From: Fidelibacterota bacterium
GTDB lineage: Bacteria > Fidelibacterota > Marinisomatia > Marinisomatales > UBA1611
Direction of reading: 5' to 3'
Length of the DNA stretch: 45,258 bases
Assembly: GCA_016784605.1 (NCBI GenBank)
Contig: JADHUI010000020.1
Location: forward strand, 1-45,258
The position numbers and the translations under genes were made by a program. Positions 26,592-35,290 of the stretch are shown one piece after another; the stretch's first letter is position 1, and every line of letters begins with the position of its first letter. Below the pieces are notes generated by a model, which saw nothing but the letters and a program-made list of their open reading frames with translations, had not been told where the DNA came from and made no database searches.

Positions 26592-26894
26592 TTAAATCGC
26601 CGGATGATCGATAAAGGTGATATAAGGTAAAAACATGAGAGTTATTAAAAAGAAAAACGTTAACCCTAGAACAGCTAGAATGGTTGTCTTTTCAGTAAAT
26701 AAATGCATGAAATACCCCGCTACTAGGGTTCCTTTTACAGATGCAATAATCATGGCAAGAAAAAATGCTTCTCCTGAACCTAAATCCAAATAGGATGCTG
26801 CAACTGTAACAACAGTTAGTACAGCCAAAGATGCAAATACACCGATATAAATTTTGACACTTTTTTTAATATCTTCTACACTATGTCCACTCAT
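26592..26894 (-). CDS. coxD: Cytochrome c oxidase subunit IV (operon 2)
   Basis: This 100-residue protein has three membrane helices (about 14-34, 42-63 and 70-92). The second holds 'IIASVKGTLVAGYFMHL', the typical prokaryotic COX4 pattern with Lys and His facing each other. It is a structural subunit of the A-type oxidase. It is spaced 9 bases from coxC and 1 base from the next small gene, so it is fully embedded in the operon. Confidence 0.87.
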   Translation of the reverse strand: MSGHSVEDIKKSVKIYIGVFASLAVLTVVTVAASYLDLGSGEAFFLAMIIASVKGTLVAGYFMHLFTEKTTILAVLGLTFFFLITLMFLPYITFIDHPAI

Positions 26895-26903
26895 AATAAC
26901 CTC

Positions 26904-27500
26904 CTATAATAAGTAAAGTATTGGAAACAAGAAAATCCACACTAAATCAACAAAATGCCAATAAAGTCCAACTGTTTCAATTCTATTCGTAAATCGCTCG
27001 GGCTCCGTTTTCATCATTTTGGACCCCGGTACCAAGAAATAGAAAATAACGACCATTCCACCTAGAATATGAATCATATGAAGGCCCGTTAATGTGAAAT
27101 AAATTGCGAAAAAGGTAGATGTGTCAGGATATATCCCATGATGAAATTTGGCTGTGTATTCAAAATATTTTACCACTAGGAATACGCCTGCTAATAGGAG
27201 GGTAGATCCTAAATGTAATTTGAACTTTTTTATATCGCCTAACTTTAATGAAACCCAAGACATTATCATGGTAACACTAGATGATATTAATACGAGTGTA
27301 TTGAAGGTAGCCAATGGCACATTCAATTCTTGTGAACCACTTGCAAATGTACCGGTAATATCTCCCATTCTCAGAAACACATAGGCAGAAAATAATCCAC
27401 CAAATAACATGACTTCTGAGGCAAGAAATAACCAAATACCCAGTTTGGCATTATACATACCTGTATCTTGTCTCTCTTCTACATTATATGGAATTTCCAT
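26904..27500 (-). CDS. coxC: Cytochrome c oxidase subunit III (operon 2)
   Basis: This 198-residue COX3-family protein has about five helices. N-terminal 'KLGIWLFLASEVMLFGGLFSAYVFLR' is the classic start of the short caa3-type subunit III, and 'TGLHMIHILGG' and 'GLYWHFVDLVWIFLFP' are the other family blocks. Only one copy is present here, unlike operon 1. It sits 12 bases after coxA. Confidence 0.93.
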   Translation of the reverse strand: MEIPYNVEERQDTGMYNAKLGIWLFLASEVMLFGGLFSAYVFLRMGDITGTFASGSQELNVPLATFNTLVLISSSVTMIMSWVSLKLGDIKKFKLHLGSTLLLAGVFLVVKYFEYTAKFHHGIYPDTSTFFAIYFTLTGLHMIHILGGMVVIFYFLVPGSKMMKTEPERFTNRIETVGLYWHFVDLVWIFLFPILYLL

Positions 27501-27512
27501 AAAAATCCTTTC

Positions 27513-29234
27513 TTACGCTTCTGATTGTGGAATAAAACCTTTGTCGGATCCTGGAACGCTATATTCATAAGGTCCACGATGAACTTCAGGTATAACTTCA
27601 AAATTTCGGTGAGGTAATGGCGGGGAAGGAGCATCTGTCCATTCTAATGTTGTTGCTTCCCAGTGATTATCATTTGCCTTTTCACCCGATTTTAAACTTA
27701 TGATTAAATTTATGATGAATGGTATTTGAGCTAAACCCAGCAACCAAGCAGATGTGGACATCATTTCATTAAGATAAAAAGTATCTGTGGCGTGAGCATA
27801 GGATATTCCGCCATCCCATAATCTTCTTGAAATGCCAGCAAGGCCTTGAATAAACATCGGCGCAAAAATACCATTAATGAATATCATAGATGTCCAGAAG
27901 TGGATTTTCCCCAACCGTTCATTCAAAACTTTTCCTGTCATTTTTGGGAACCAATAATAAATACCTGCAAAGAGTGCAAATATTGTTCCAGGAGCAACCA
28001 CATAGTGGAAGTGCCCAATAACATAGTAAGTATCATGAAGATGAATGTCTGACGCCGCAATGCCTAAAGGTAATCCTGTTAAGCCGCCAATCCCAAACAT
28101 GGGAAGAAAGCCAAGGGCAAAAAGCATTGCCGTATTATAACGAATGGATCCACCCCAGAGCGAAATAAACATTGCTGTTAAAATCACAACAGATGGAATC
28201 GAAATAATCATGGTTGTTGTTTGGAAAAAAGCACTAATGGTTGAACCCATTCCTGTCATAAACATATGATGTGCCCAAACGACGAATGACATAAATCCAA
28301 GAAAAGAAGAAGCATATACAATTGATTTGTATCCCCATAATGGTTTTCGTGTATTATTGGCAAGAATTTCACCGACAATTCCCATGGCTGGTAAAATAAG
28401 AACATACACTTCTGGGTGTGCTAAAAACCAAAATAGATGCTGCCAAAGGAGTGGACTTCCACCACCACTTACATCTAATAATTCACCAGAAACCACGAGT
28501 CCAGACGGAAGAAAGAAACTTGTTCCAGCTAAGCGATCCATTAATTGAAGAACGCCAGCCGCTTCCAATGGAGGAAAAGCTAATAGGAGTAAAAATCCAG
28601 TAATAAACTGAGTCCAGACAAAAAATGGAAGTCTCATCCAAGTGAGACCTTTTGCTCTAAGTTGAACGATAGTTGTAATTGTGTTGACGGACCCTAGTAA
28701 TGAAGATGTTATGAGTAATACCATCCCAAAAAGCCAAACGGTTTGACCTGTGGTCGCAATATCTGAAAGAGGTGGGTAAGATGTCCACCCTGAATTGGCT
28801 GCACCACCAGGTACAAAGAAACCAAACATCATGACAATACCACCAGCTAAATAACACCAATAACTGGACATATTTAGTTTAGGGAATGCCATATCGGGTG
28901 CCCCAATTTGAAGGGGGACGAAATAATTACCAAATGCACCAACGGCAAGAGGAACAACCCCAAGGAAAATCATGATAGTACCGTGCATGGCGCCTAATGA
29001 GTTATACACTTCAGGAAGCATAATCCCCTCTTCACCAAAGAGCCACCCAAACCAAGGCATTGGTTGTTCTGGATAAGCTAATTGCCATCTCATTAACATC
29101 ATAAGGGTAAAGCCAAATAGTAAAAATACTAATGCTGTAATCCCGTATTGAATCCCAATAACTTTATGATCAATGGAAAAGATATATTTCCTCCAGAATG
29201 ATTCTTCGTGATGCGTATCCGTATGTCCGCTCAT
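27513..29234 (-). CDS. coxA: Cytochrome c oxidase subunit I (operon 2), K-channel lysine replaced by Ile
   Basis: This 573-residue subunit keeps H84 (heme a), 'AHPEVY' with H273/E275/Y277, CuB H322/H323 in 'AHHM', and the 'HDTYYVIGHFHY' heme a3/heme a histidines. D-channel N103, D114 and N121 are present, so it is A1-type. Aligned without gaps to bovine CoxI from 'HHM', residue Ile351 takes the place of Lys319, so the K-channel lysine is absent, as in the operon 1 paralogue but with a different residue. The two paralogues are quite divergent overall, pointing to an old duplication or separate origins. The start has AAGGA 6 bases upstream. Confidence 0.96.
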   Translation of the reverse strand: MSGHTDTHHEESFWRKYIFSIDHKVIGIQYGITALVFLLFGFTLMMLMRWQLAYPEQPMPWFGWLFGEEGIMLPEVYNSLGAMHGTIMIFLGVVPLAVGAFGNYFVPLQIGAPDMAFPKLNMSSYWCYLAGGIVMMFGFFVPGGAANSGWTSYPPLSDIATTGQTVWLFGMVLLITSSLLGSVNTITTIVQLRAKGLTWMRLPFFVWTQFITGFLLLLAFPPLEAAGVLQLMDRLAGTSFFLPSGLVVSGELLDVSGGGSPLLWQHLFWFLAHPEVYVLILPAMGIVGEILANNTRKPLWGYKSIVYASSFLGFMSFVVWAHHMFMTGMGSTISAFFQTTTMIISIPSVVILTAMFISLWGGSIRYNTAMLFALGFLPMFGIGGLTGLPLGIAASDIHLHDTYYVIGHFHYVVAPGTIFALFAGIYYWFPKMTGKVLNERLGKIHFWTSMIFINGIFAPMFIQGLAGISRRLWDGGISYAHATDTFYLNEMMSTSAWLLGLAQIPFIINLIISLKSGEKANDNHWEATTLEWTDAPSPPLPHRNFEVIPEVHRGPYEYSVPGSDKGFIPQSEA

Positions 29235-29303
29235 ATATGTCCTTTTTTAGTGTATAGTAATATGCATAATATGACCTTAATAGTCACATTAAAAGTTTTA
29301 AAA

Positions 29304-29349
29304 ATAGGGTCAACCTTTACAAAATTACTTTTGTGGTACTTGACCCTAT
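29304..29349 (-). terminator. Large inverted repeat, probable terminator after the cupredoxin-like gene
   Basis: ATAGGGTCAA at 29304-29313 pairs perfectly with TTGACCCTAT at 29340-29349, and inside it ACAAAA pairs with TTTTGT. On the minus strand a TTTTT run follows the stem. It lies 17 bases past the stop of the gene at 29366, so termination is the simplest reading. It is also about 70 bases upstream of the coxA start and could instead be a regulator site. Confidence 0.65.
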
Positions 29350-29365
29350 CTAAGTGTTTTAATAG

Positions 29366-30061
29366 TTATTTTTTCTTTGGTTTTGAGAAAGTGAAATCAG
29401 CAGTAGTTGACCCATCTCCTACTGTAACTGTCATTGATTTTGTTTTTAATTTTTCATGCCATGCTGTAATAGTATAAGTTCCTGGATTTAAACCTGAAAT
29501 TGTAAAAGAGCCATCATCTCCAGAGACAGCAAAGTATGGATGATCAAAAACACCAACGAATGCTCCCATCCAAGGGTGTACATCGCACTTAATTTTAAAT
29601 GGCGCTTCTGGTGTGTCAAACTGAGTCGTCATTTTCTTTTTAAATTTTGGCATTGCCTTATTGAATTCACGGTTTTTCTTAGGTAAAGCGTGAATATTAT
29701 GCAATGTGCCATCACTATTTAATATATCTAAAGGTTGTCCTGCTTGAATGCCTAATACGTGAGGCGTATATACACATCCTTTTTGGTCAACAACAACATG
29801 TGTGGATGGCGCGGGTGATGATGTTGCACCTTCTGATACATACACAAGAACATTTTTTAAACCACCATTCCCGTCAACAAGGAGCCATTCCTTTTTTGGG
29901 GGTGTAGTATTATTGGCAACACAGACCGGATCAGCTGCAATTTTCAGTGGTTCCATTTTTGGCACTTTTCCTTCAAATGTAATTCTACCTGAAACATCGC
30001 CACCGAGTAGCATAGATGCATTCAGTAAAAGGCCAAGACTTATTATTAATGATTTTTTCAA
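29366..30061 (-). CDS. Exported cupredoxin-like protein with a C-terminal carboxypeptidase-regulatory-like fold
   Basis: The likely start is TTG at 30061, with GGAGGG about 5 bases upstream and a good signal peptide directly after it. This gives 231 residues, and an upstream ATG at 30172 would overlap a terminator. The domain shows 'GTLHNIHA' (H121, H124) and 'KCDVHPWM' (C159, H162, M165), the His/Cys/His/Met arrangement of a type 1 copper site. The end, 'DDGSF.I.GL.PGTYT..AWHE', is a carboxypeptidase-regulatory-like beta fold. Such proteins may serve as periplasmic electron carriers. It lies upstream of cox operon 2 and could feed its CuA site, but that is inference. Confidence 0.75.
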   Translation of the reverse strand: MKKSLIISLGLLLNASMLLGGDVSGRITFEGKVPKMEPLKIAADPVCVANNTTPPKKEWLLVDGNGGLKNVLVYVSEGATSSPAPSTHVVVDQKGCVYTPHVLGIQAGQPLDILNSDGTLHNIHALPKKNREFNKAMPKFKKKMTTQFDTPEAPFKIKCDVHPWMGAFVGVFDHPYFAVSGDDGSFTISGLNPGTYTITAWHEKLKTKSMTVTVGDGSTTADFTFSKPKKK

Positions 30062-30130
30062 AATTCCCTCCAAGATTTGTACAAATTTAGTAGCAGAAGT
30101 TAATAAACGATTTGGAAAAAGCGAGATAAA

Positions 30131-30163
30131 AAAGAGCAGGGTTGAAAAACCCTGCTCTTTTAT
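30131..30163 (-). terminator. Intrinsic terminator after the Big2-diheme gene
   Basis: AAAGAGCAGGGTT at 30131-30143 and AACCCTGCTCTTT at 30148-30160 form a perfect 13-bp stem with a 4-base loop. On the minus strand it runs into TTTTTT. It lies 15 bases past the stop at 30175 and separates that gene from the cupredoxin-like gene. Confidence 0.92.
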
Positions 30164-30174
30164 TATTTTCAAGA

Positions 30175-31440
30175 TTAATGGGGGGCTCCTGCGCCTAACC
30201 AGCGACCAATTAGGTCAACGGCTGTCGTCATTTCGCCTTCAACTGCGTCCCAAACATCTGGTCCATCTCTATTTTCTTCACTTAACAGAAATGGGGCATT
30301 CGGAGGCATACGATTATCGCGTAAGCGATGTTTAATCCGACTGCTTCCCCAGTCAATATCTGTTGCAGAAGTAAGAGCTGTTTTTGTCCCATTGAGTACA
30401 GGATGCTCACCACCATCGGCGCCATAAATAAATCCTTCATATGAACTTAAGTCCATCAAATGATAAGATTCTTCAATGTTGCCCCAGTGACATTCAACAC
30501 ATGGCGTACTATTCGTAAACCACATATTGTCATCCGTAAAGAACGGTAATACATCACTATTGAATGTTAATCCATCATCGCCTGCATATGAAAATGGATC
30601 ATCACCGCCAACATTTAGGTCCCCGCCTGCTTTAAGGTCTTCAACCCAAGCTTCGATAAGTCCTAATGCATTTGGAACATTATCTGGATCATCCCAACTC
30701 GTGTATTGAATAGGTCTAATAACTGAAACTACACCATCACTCACAGTAATATCTGGTCCAAGACGGTTGCTCTCGTCTCTCAAGAATTCCCAAGCGGGTG
30801 CTTGAGGCATTCTATTATTCCTTAGACGTCCTTTTAGCATGGAATTACCCCAGTCGTAGTCAGTATCACCTGTTGTCGTTTCACCAAATAATGGATGTCC
30901 GCTTCCAGCTAAATTGTCTGGATCTGGATCTGCGCCATACATCATTCCTTCGAACGTACCAAGGTCCATTACGTGTTTAGAATGAAGCTCTTCTTCATCG
31001 TTCGCGTAATGACACCAAGTACATGCATCTGAACCGGGAAACCAGAAATTATCCGATGTAAACATGGGATTAATATCTAATGTATAGTCATATGATGTCC
31101 GTGTTTCGCCTGTAACGCTGATAATGACGCTTGCGCTTGCGCCTGATTCATCACCGACTACAGCAATAATCGCGGTTCCTTCGGAAATACCTGAAACGGT
31201 ACCGCCAGAAACAGATACGACATTTTCATCGCTGGATGCCCATGTATAACTTCCGTCTGTGCCATTATTAGTTGTTGCAGTTACAGACACTGTTCCACCT
31301 TTAGCCACTGACGCAAGTGCCGGGCTAACGGAAAGATAAACGCCTGCAGCTCCGTCTGCTCCAGCAGGACCTTCGCAAGCCCAATTGGTCAGACTGAAAA
31401 CTGTCAACAAGCCCAATATGGCTATGTTTGTTTTTTTCAT
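30175..31440 (-). CDS. Exported Big2-domain protein with two tandem monoheme units
   Basis: This 421-residue protein has a signal peptide, a possible lipid-anchor Cys at 22, a short collagen-like 'GPAGADGAAG' and a bacterial Ig-like Big2 domain (about 35-112). It then has two copies of a domain, each with 'F..DN.WF...C..CH', '.MDL...EG..YGAD' and 'DWG.S..K.RLR.NRMP'. The heme motifs are CTWCH at 140 and CVECH at 314. It is therefore a predicted surface or periplasmic diheme c-type cytochrome with an adhesive domain. A GGAGGAG site precedes the start, and a 12-bp palindrome (31455-31466) lies just upstream. Its exact redox partner is unknown. Confidence 0.75.
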   Translation of the reverse strand: MKKTNIAILGLLTVFSLTNWACEGPAGADGAAGVYLSVSPALASVAKGGTVSVTATTNNGTDGSYTWASSDENVVSVSGGTVSGISEGTAIIAVVGDESGASASVIISVTGETRTSYDYTLDINPMFTSDNFWFPGSDACTWCHYANDEEELHSKHVMDLGTFEGMMYGADPDPDNLAGSGHPLFGETTTGDTDYDWGNSMLKGRLRNNRMPQAPAWEFLRDESNRLGPDITVSDGVVSVIRPIQYTSWDDPDNVPNALGLIEAWVEDLKAGGDLNVGGDDPFSYAGDDGLTFNSDVLPFFTDDNMWFTNSTPCVECHWGNIEESYHLMDLSSYEGFIYGADGGEHPVLNGTKTALTSATDIDWGSSRIKHRLRDNRMPPNAPFLLSEENRDGPDVWDAVEGEMTTAVDLIGRWLGAGAPH

Positions 31441-31511
31441 CTACTCCTCCTTTTATAGGATCCTATTGTATTACCCTTGTGGGTAATTCTTTCATGATAT
31501 TGAAACACATA

Positions 31512-32663
31512 TTAAAAGAAAAATTGCGTTTCAAAATAAATTTGATCTTCATTGTCTGCATCATAAATATCCAAATTTGGTGCAGTACGATAACGATAAA
31601 AAATGGATGTTTGGAGATACTGAATTGGGAATAGTTCCAATCCAATAGTCCAGCGATCTCTTTCTTCCGTTTTCCAGTTAGACATTGGATCCCAATGATC
31701 CCAAGATATTTTAAAATTAACTCCGCGATAAAGGCGTGTGTCGAGTGAGAAATATGTCATCGATTGATCACCCACATCATCATATTTGCCAAAATTACTT
31801 AATCCATTTCCATCACTATCTTTTTTCTGGAAAAAATCTTTTTCAAACATCCAAGTAAAGATGCCGTGGTTTCCACCTGCAAAAATGCCAGAAACAAGCT
31901 CTGTGTCAACATCTCCTTTATTGTATGAGAAGGAACCACCTAATCTGAATCGTCGAAAAACGACAGACCCTACTGTGGTAATTTGTTTATCCATAGCAGA
32001 TGCATCTTGCCCGTTACCTACTGCAGTAATGAGGCTAAATGGACCGGGCTCTATGCCAATCTCATATGCCGCTTCCTGTTTTCCATAAGAATTAAAGCCT
32101 GTTTTTTGTCGGATGTATGACCCATCACCACCATCATCTAATAATCGAAGGCCGAATGGCATCATGACACGCCCAAATTTGATATAACTGTTTAAGGGTA
32201 AATTATAAACCATAGCAAATGCTTCACGATTGGCAGCTCCGGGTGCAAAATTTTCGTCAACATAAAAAAGCATTCGATCAGGAATCGCTGATATTTCGAG
32301 ATAAATATTTGCCTCGGGCATTGTTATTGAATTGTTATATCGAGGGTCACCATCTTGCCCGACGATATTTCTTGTAGAATCTGTACCAATGATTGTTTTG
32401 TTGGCCACACGAAAATTTGTTCCAATAGAAAAATACTCGTTTATCATGTTGGTAAACATGCCGCTTTTATTTTGTGATTTGGCTTGAAAAGTGGGAAGGT
32501 TTGTTTGGGAATAAACAAATCCAAATCCCGTTCGTTTCCCACCGCCTGTTTTATTTACATGACATTGAGAACATTTATATCCAGTTCGAACAGCAATATA
32601 AGGCTCAGCTGATAAACTCGTAATTCCAATAAAGATTCCAATAAGGATGTTATATTTTTTCAT
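31512..32663 (-). CDS. Single-heme cytochrome fused to an outer-membrane beta-barrel (porin-cytochrome)
   Basis: This 383-residue protein has a signal peptide, then 'YKCSQCHVNKTGGG' with one heme c site (C31, C34, H35). The remaining about 340 residues alternate short amphipathic strands and end in 'TQFFF', an outer-membrane barrel terminus. The layout, one N-terminal heme followed by a porin, is that of Cyc2-type outer-membrane iron oxidases, but the sequence around the heme is not the Cyc2 one. The gene follows the CxCH lipoprotein gene with no gap. It may pass electrons through the outer membrane. Confidence 0.75.
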   Translation of the reverse strand: MKKYNILIGIFIGITSLSAEPYIAVRTGYKCSQCHVNKTGGGKRTGFGFVYSQTNLPTFQAKSQNKSGMFTNMINEYFSIGTNFRVANKTIIGTDSTRNIVGQDGDPRYNNSITMPEANIYLEISAIPDRMLFYVDENFAPGAANREAFAMVYNLPLNSYIKFGRVMMPFGLRLLDDGGDGSYIRQKTGFNSYGKQEAAYEIGIEPGPFSLITAVGNGQDASAMDKQITTVGSVVFRRFRLGGSFSYNKGDVDTELVSGIFAGGNHGIFTWMFEKDFFQKKDSDGNGLSNFGKYDDVGDQSMTYFSLDTRLYRGVNFKISWDHWDPMSNWKTEERDRWTIGLELFPIQYLQTSIFYRYRTAPNLDIYDADNEDQIYFETQFFF

Positions 32664-33455
32664 TTATTCTGGCGCTCCAATTAGTACCCATGTTTTAATT
32701 TGTTCGATTCTTTTATTGGATAGGAAGGGAGGACCATCCCGAGGCATTCTATCACCTTCTATATCTATTCCAACCACTTTTTTCACTAAATAGCTCACAT
32801 CTGGATACCAAGGGTTAACCCGCAATAATTCGGGAACTTCGAAAGCCTCAAAATCCACTAATTGTTCATAAGCCACTTCTTGTGTATTTAATAATAATTC
32901 ACCCGCACCACTAGATGTGAGATGGCATGAACAATTTTTATCAAGAATATCATCATACACCAAATCCCAAGCTGATTTATCGCCTATATCTAATGTATTT
33001 GAAAATGATTCCGTTGAATCGGGATTATCTAAACTATTCCAATTAAAATCCACTTGTCCAGATGAACCGTTTTCTCCATCAAACTCAATCCAAACAACAA
33101 TGGAGTCTGATCCCAAGATTTCATCCCCACTTGAGATACCTTCCACAGATTCGATATTCCCTGTTAAGGCAATGCCATTGATTGAAAGGGGTTCAGTCCC
33201 TGTATTTTTTAAGATGGTTACAATTTTTAATTCGTCGCCTCCATCTTTAAAAGGAATATCATTTAAAGATGTTAATGAAACATCTAAGTGTCCAGCTTGA
33301 GGGACGAATGGGGTACCATCAGGTTTAAGTTCAGAACCATCTCCCGCAAAAGATATTCCCATAGGGTCTCTCCAATCATCGCCACTACAGGAAATACATA
33401 ATAATGCAATCATGAAAAGAGATATAGTATTTATTATTTTTAAGTCATTTTTCAT
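32664..33455 (-). CDS. Lipoprotein with an ASH/DUF1573-like domain and an atypical CxCH site
   Basis: This 263-residue protein has a lipoprotein-type N-terminus (Cys about 23). An ASH/DUF1573-like beta domain sits at about 55-155 ('LKNTGTEPLSI..I.L.G'), and the C-terminal 90 residues resemble planctomycete-type cytochrome c domains ('GELLL.T.E.AYEQLV', 'V.PW.PD.SYLVKKV.G', 'RMPRDGPP', 'I..WVLIGAPE'). Where the family has CxxCH this protein has 'NCSCH', that is CxCH at residues 175-178, so heme attachment is uncertain. It overlaps the diheme cytochrome gene upstream by 4 bases. Confidence 0.7.
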   Translation of the reverse strand: MKNDLKIINTISLFMIALLCISCSGDDWRDPMGISFAGDGSELKPDGTPFVPQAGHLDVSLTSLNDIPFKDGGDELKIVTILKNTGTEPLSINGIALTGNIESVEGISSGDEILGSDSIVVWIEFDGENGSSGQVDFNWNSLDNPDSTESFSNTLDIGDKSAWDLVYDDILDKNCSCHLTSSGAGELLLNTQEVAYEQLVDFEAFEVPELLRVNPWYPDVSYLVKKVVGIDIEGDRMPRDGPPFLSNKRIEQIKTWVLIGAPE

Positions 33456-34378
33456 TGTGTTAACTCATAATCTTTTTTAAATAATTTAAAAATCAGGCTT
33501 TCTTTTTCACGCTGATCTAGGACATAATAAACAAGAGCCCATTTTCGCATTTGAAAATAAGCGTACATATCTTCTTCGGATTTACTATAAAGTTCATCGC
33601 CAGTAATCGTATTTCTTGCCCATGAATCAAATGCTTTAACTTCATTTTCACTATAAACGGCTTCTAAATTGCTATAATCACCTACAATATCCTCTCGAGC
33701 AAACCCAAAAATATCATCATCATATCCTGGCATGGGTGTCCCAGTCAATCCAGTTGAAAAAGTTCGATAAACATCAATTGGATCACTCCCTCCCTTAAAA
33801 GGATCATGAGCAAAATCGGGAGGGACGATTGGATTCCCCCAATCATTGACTAACTCATCTGATGTAGGTCCATCAGCATTCCCTTCTGGGCCATGACAGC
33901 TGAAACATTCCATTAAACGATATAACATTTGTCCATCTTGAACTAATTCATCCGTTTTTTCAGGAACAACCGCGGGTAGTTTCACTTCGGGTGCTGGTGT
34001 TTGAATCGTGAATTTTTCAGCAAAAGTTTTAATATAGGATGTAACATCAGAAACATCCTGATCATTTAAAATATTTTTCCAAGCGGGCATGGATGTTCTT
34101 GTAACGCCATTTCGAATTGTTTTATGAATATTTTCATCGGTAGGAAGAGAACCAGATGGTGTTGTTCTAAATAAATACTTTCCTTTTGTAAAATCCCGTG
34201 GTAGGGGAGATAAGACATTTGCAGCGGGACCATTCCCATCTCCAGACATCCCATGGCAACCACTACAATTTGATTGGTATATTGTTTTGCCTTTGGCTAT
34301 ATCTGGCAAATTATTTGCAACTCCAATTGATTGGAATACAATAAATCCTACCATGATTAATTTCTGAAATTTTCCCAT
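33452..34378 (-). CDS. Periplasmic diheme c-type cytochrome
   Basis: This 308-residue protein has a signal peptide and two class I cytochrome c domains. The first has 'CSGCHG' at 38 with Met97 in 'TSMPAW' as likely sixth ligand, and the second has 'CFSCHG' at 158 with 'GTPMPGY' downstream. It would act as a soluble or loosely attached electron carrier in the periplasm. It is the second gene of the Rrf2-headed operon, one base after the regulator. The C-terminal 60 residues are extra relative to simple diheme cytochromes and have no recognised domain. Confidence 0.87.
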   Translation of the reverse strand: MGKFQKLIMVGFIVFQSIGVANNLPDIAKGKTIYQSNCSGCHGMSGDGNGPAANVLSPLPRDFTKGKYLFRTTPSGSLPTDENIHKTIRNGVTRTSMPAWKNILNDQDVSDVTSYIKTFAEKFTIQTPAPEVKLPAVVPEKTDELVQDGQMLYRLMECFSCHGPEGNADGPTSDELVNDWGNPIVPPDFAHDPFKGGSDPIDVYRTFSTGLTGTPMPGYDDDIFGFAREDIVGDYSNLEAVYSENEVKAFDSWARNTITGDELYSKSEEDMYAYFQMRKWALVYYVLDQREKESLIFKLFKKDYELTQ

Positions 34379-34379
34379 T

Positions 34380-34820
34380 TTATCCTTTCATCGCTAATTC
34401 TTTAAAGGAGACATTGCTCAATATTTGATTAATTTCATTTTCAACTTTATGCATCACATTCTGAAGTGGTTTGCATTGGTTTTGTCTACCGCAATCTTCA
34501 AAATTATCATCGAGGCAGTCAATCATATGCATTTCGCCTTCAAATACTTCTATCACTGATTTCAAAGATATTTCTTGAGGCGATTTAAGCAATTTGTATC
34601 CACCATGTGATCCACGAATAGATTCCACAATATTATTTTTAACAAGTTGCTGTAAAATCTTGGAAAGAAATTCTTCAGGAAGATTCAATGCACTGGCGAT
34701 GTCATGCTTGCTTTTTAAGTAACCTTTTGGATTGGATGCGAAAAAACTCACAACTAAAATGCCATAGTCACATGCTTTGCTGATTCCCATGAATGTATTT
34801 CCAATTTCTCCTTGATTCAT
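34380..34820 (-). CDS. Rrf2-family transcriptional regulator heading the heme-porin operon
   Basis: This 146-residue protein has a winged helix (about 11-75; 'LPEEFLSKILQQLVKNNIVESIRGSHGGY') and a Cys triad C102, C110 and C116 characteristic of Fe-S binding Rrf2 proteins (IscR/NsrR/RsrR). An inner Met at residue 11 could also start the protein. It is separated by one base from the diheme cytochrome gene and so is part of the operon it probably controls. The region upstream carries repeated ATTAGAG boxes, and the promoter of the multiheme operon at 45026-45052 carries the same box as an inverted repeat, which suggests a shared regulon. Confidence 0.88.
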   Translation of the reverse strand: MNQGEIGNTFMGISKACDYGILVVSFFASNPKGYLKSKHDIASALNLPEEFLSKILQQLVKNNIVESIRGSHGGYKLLKSPQEISLKSVIEVFEGEMHMIDCLDDNFEDCGRQNQCKPLQNVMHKVENEINQILSNVSFKELAMKG

Positions 34821-34830
34821 ATAATGGACA

Positions 34831-34909
34831 ATTAGAGTCCACTATCGAGGGGAAAATATAGAAACTGATTATTAGAGTAAGATTAGAGTAAGATTAGAGA
34901 ATTCTAATC
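34831..34909. promoter_or_regulatory. ATTAGAG box cluster upstream of the second Rrf2 gene
   Basis: ATTAGAG occurs at 34831, 34871, 34882 and 34893. The last three are spaced exactly 11 bases apart, one helical turn. The final box forms ATTAGA-GAAT-TCTAAT (34893-34908) with an inverted half-site. Such phased boxes are typical of a dimeric regulator with cooperative binding. The Rrf2 protein transcribed from here is the obvious candidate. Confidence 0.65.
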
Positions 34910-34966
34910 TTTGAAGCAGAATAAAGAGTATAAGGTATATTATATCGAGAGAAAATCGTGAAACAA

Positions 34967-35290
34967 TTAATCAATTTTAATTTGATATAATTCTTCAAAT
35001 AAATCTGTTTTCATTATTCGAATGGCATCCCACGTTAGTTTTGTACAAACACGCGCACATACTTGACACCCAATACATTCATCAAAACGCACTTGAACGG
35101 GCGGGATTGGGCTTCCATATTTTTCTATTGGAACCGGTTCGATACAATCAACGGGACAAAAAGGAACACACGCTTGACATCCAGTGCAATTATCTTCGTC
35201 CACGATGGCCATAACCTTCGGACGCTTCTTTTTTAAATTCGGTAATTCCGGTAATTCCGGTATACCTTTAAAATGATTGTAAACTGCCAT
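34967..35290 (-). CDS. 2[4Fe-4S] ferredoxin-type protein
   Basis: This 107-residue protein has two complete cluster motifs: CTGCQACVPFC with C35, C38, C41 and C45 plus C49, and CIGCQVCARVC with C72, C75, C78 and C82. The 22 residues between the motifs, with Pro-rich 'PVPIEKYGSPIPP', are longer than in clostridial ferredoxins. It has no signal peptide and is thus a cytosolic electron carrier. It is the last gene of the multiheme operon, 76 bases after the barrel gene. It may connect the cytosolic flavoproteins of the same operon to metabolism. Confidence 0.88.
   Translation of the reverse strand: MAVYNHFKGIPELPELPNLKKKRPKVMAIVDEDNCTGCQACVPFCPVDCIEPVPIEKYGSPIPPVQVRFDECIGCQVCARVCTKLTWDAIRIMKTDLFEELYQIKID

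Noticed and set aside
29272-29286. TGAC-N7-GTCA half-palindrome before coxA of operon 2
   Set aside because: Arms are only 4 bases and the spacing differs from the Crp/Fnr-like palindrome, so it could be chance in AT-rich DNA.
31455-31487. Palindrome and hairpin before the Big2-diheme gene as a terminator
   Set aside because: There is no T-tract after the stem on either strand; it may be part of the promoter or leader.
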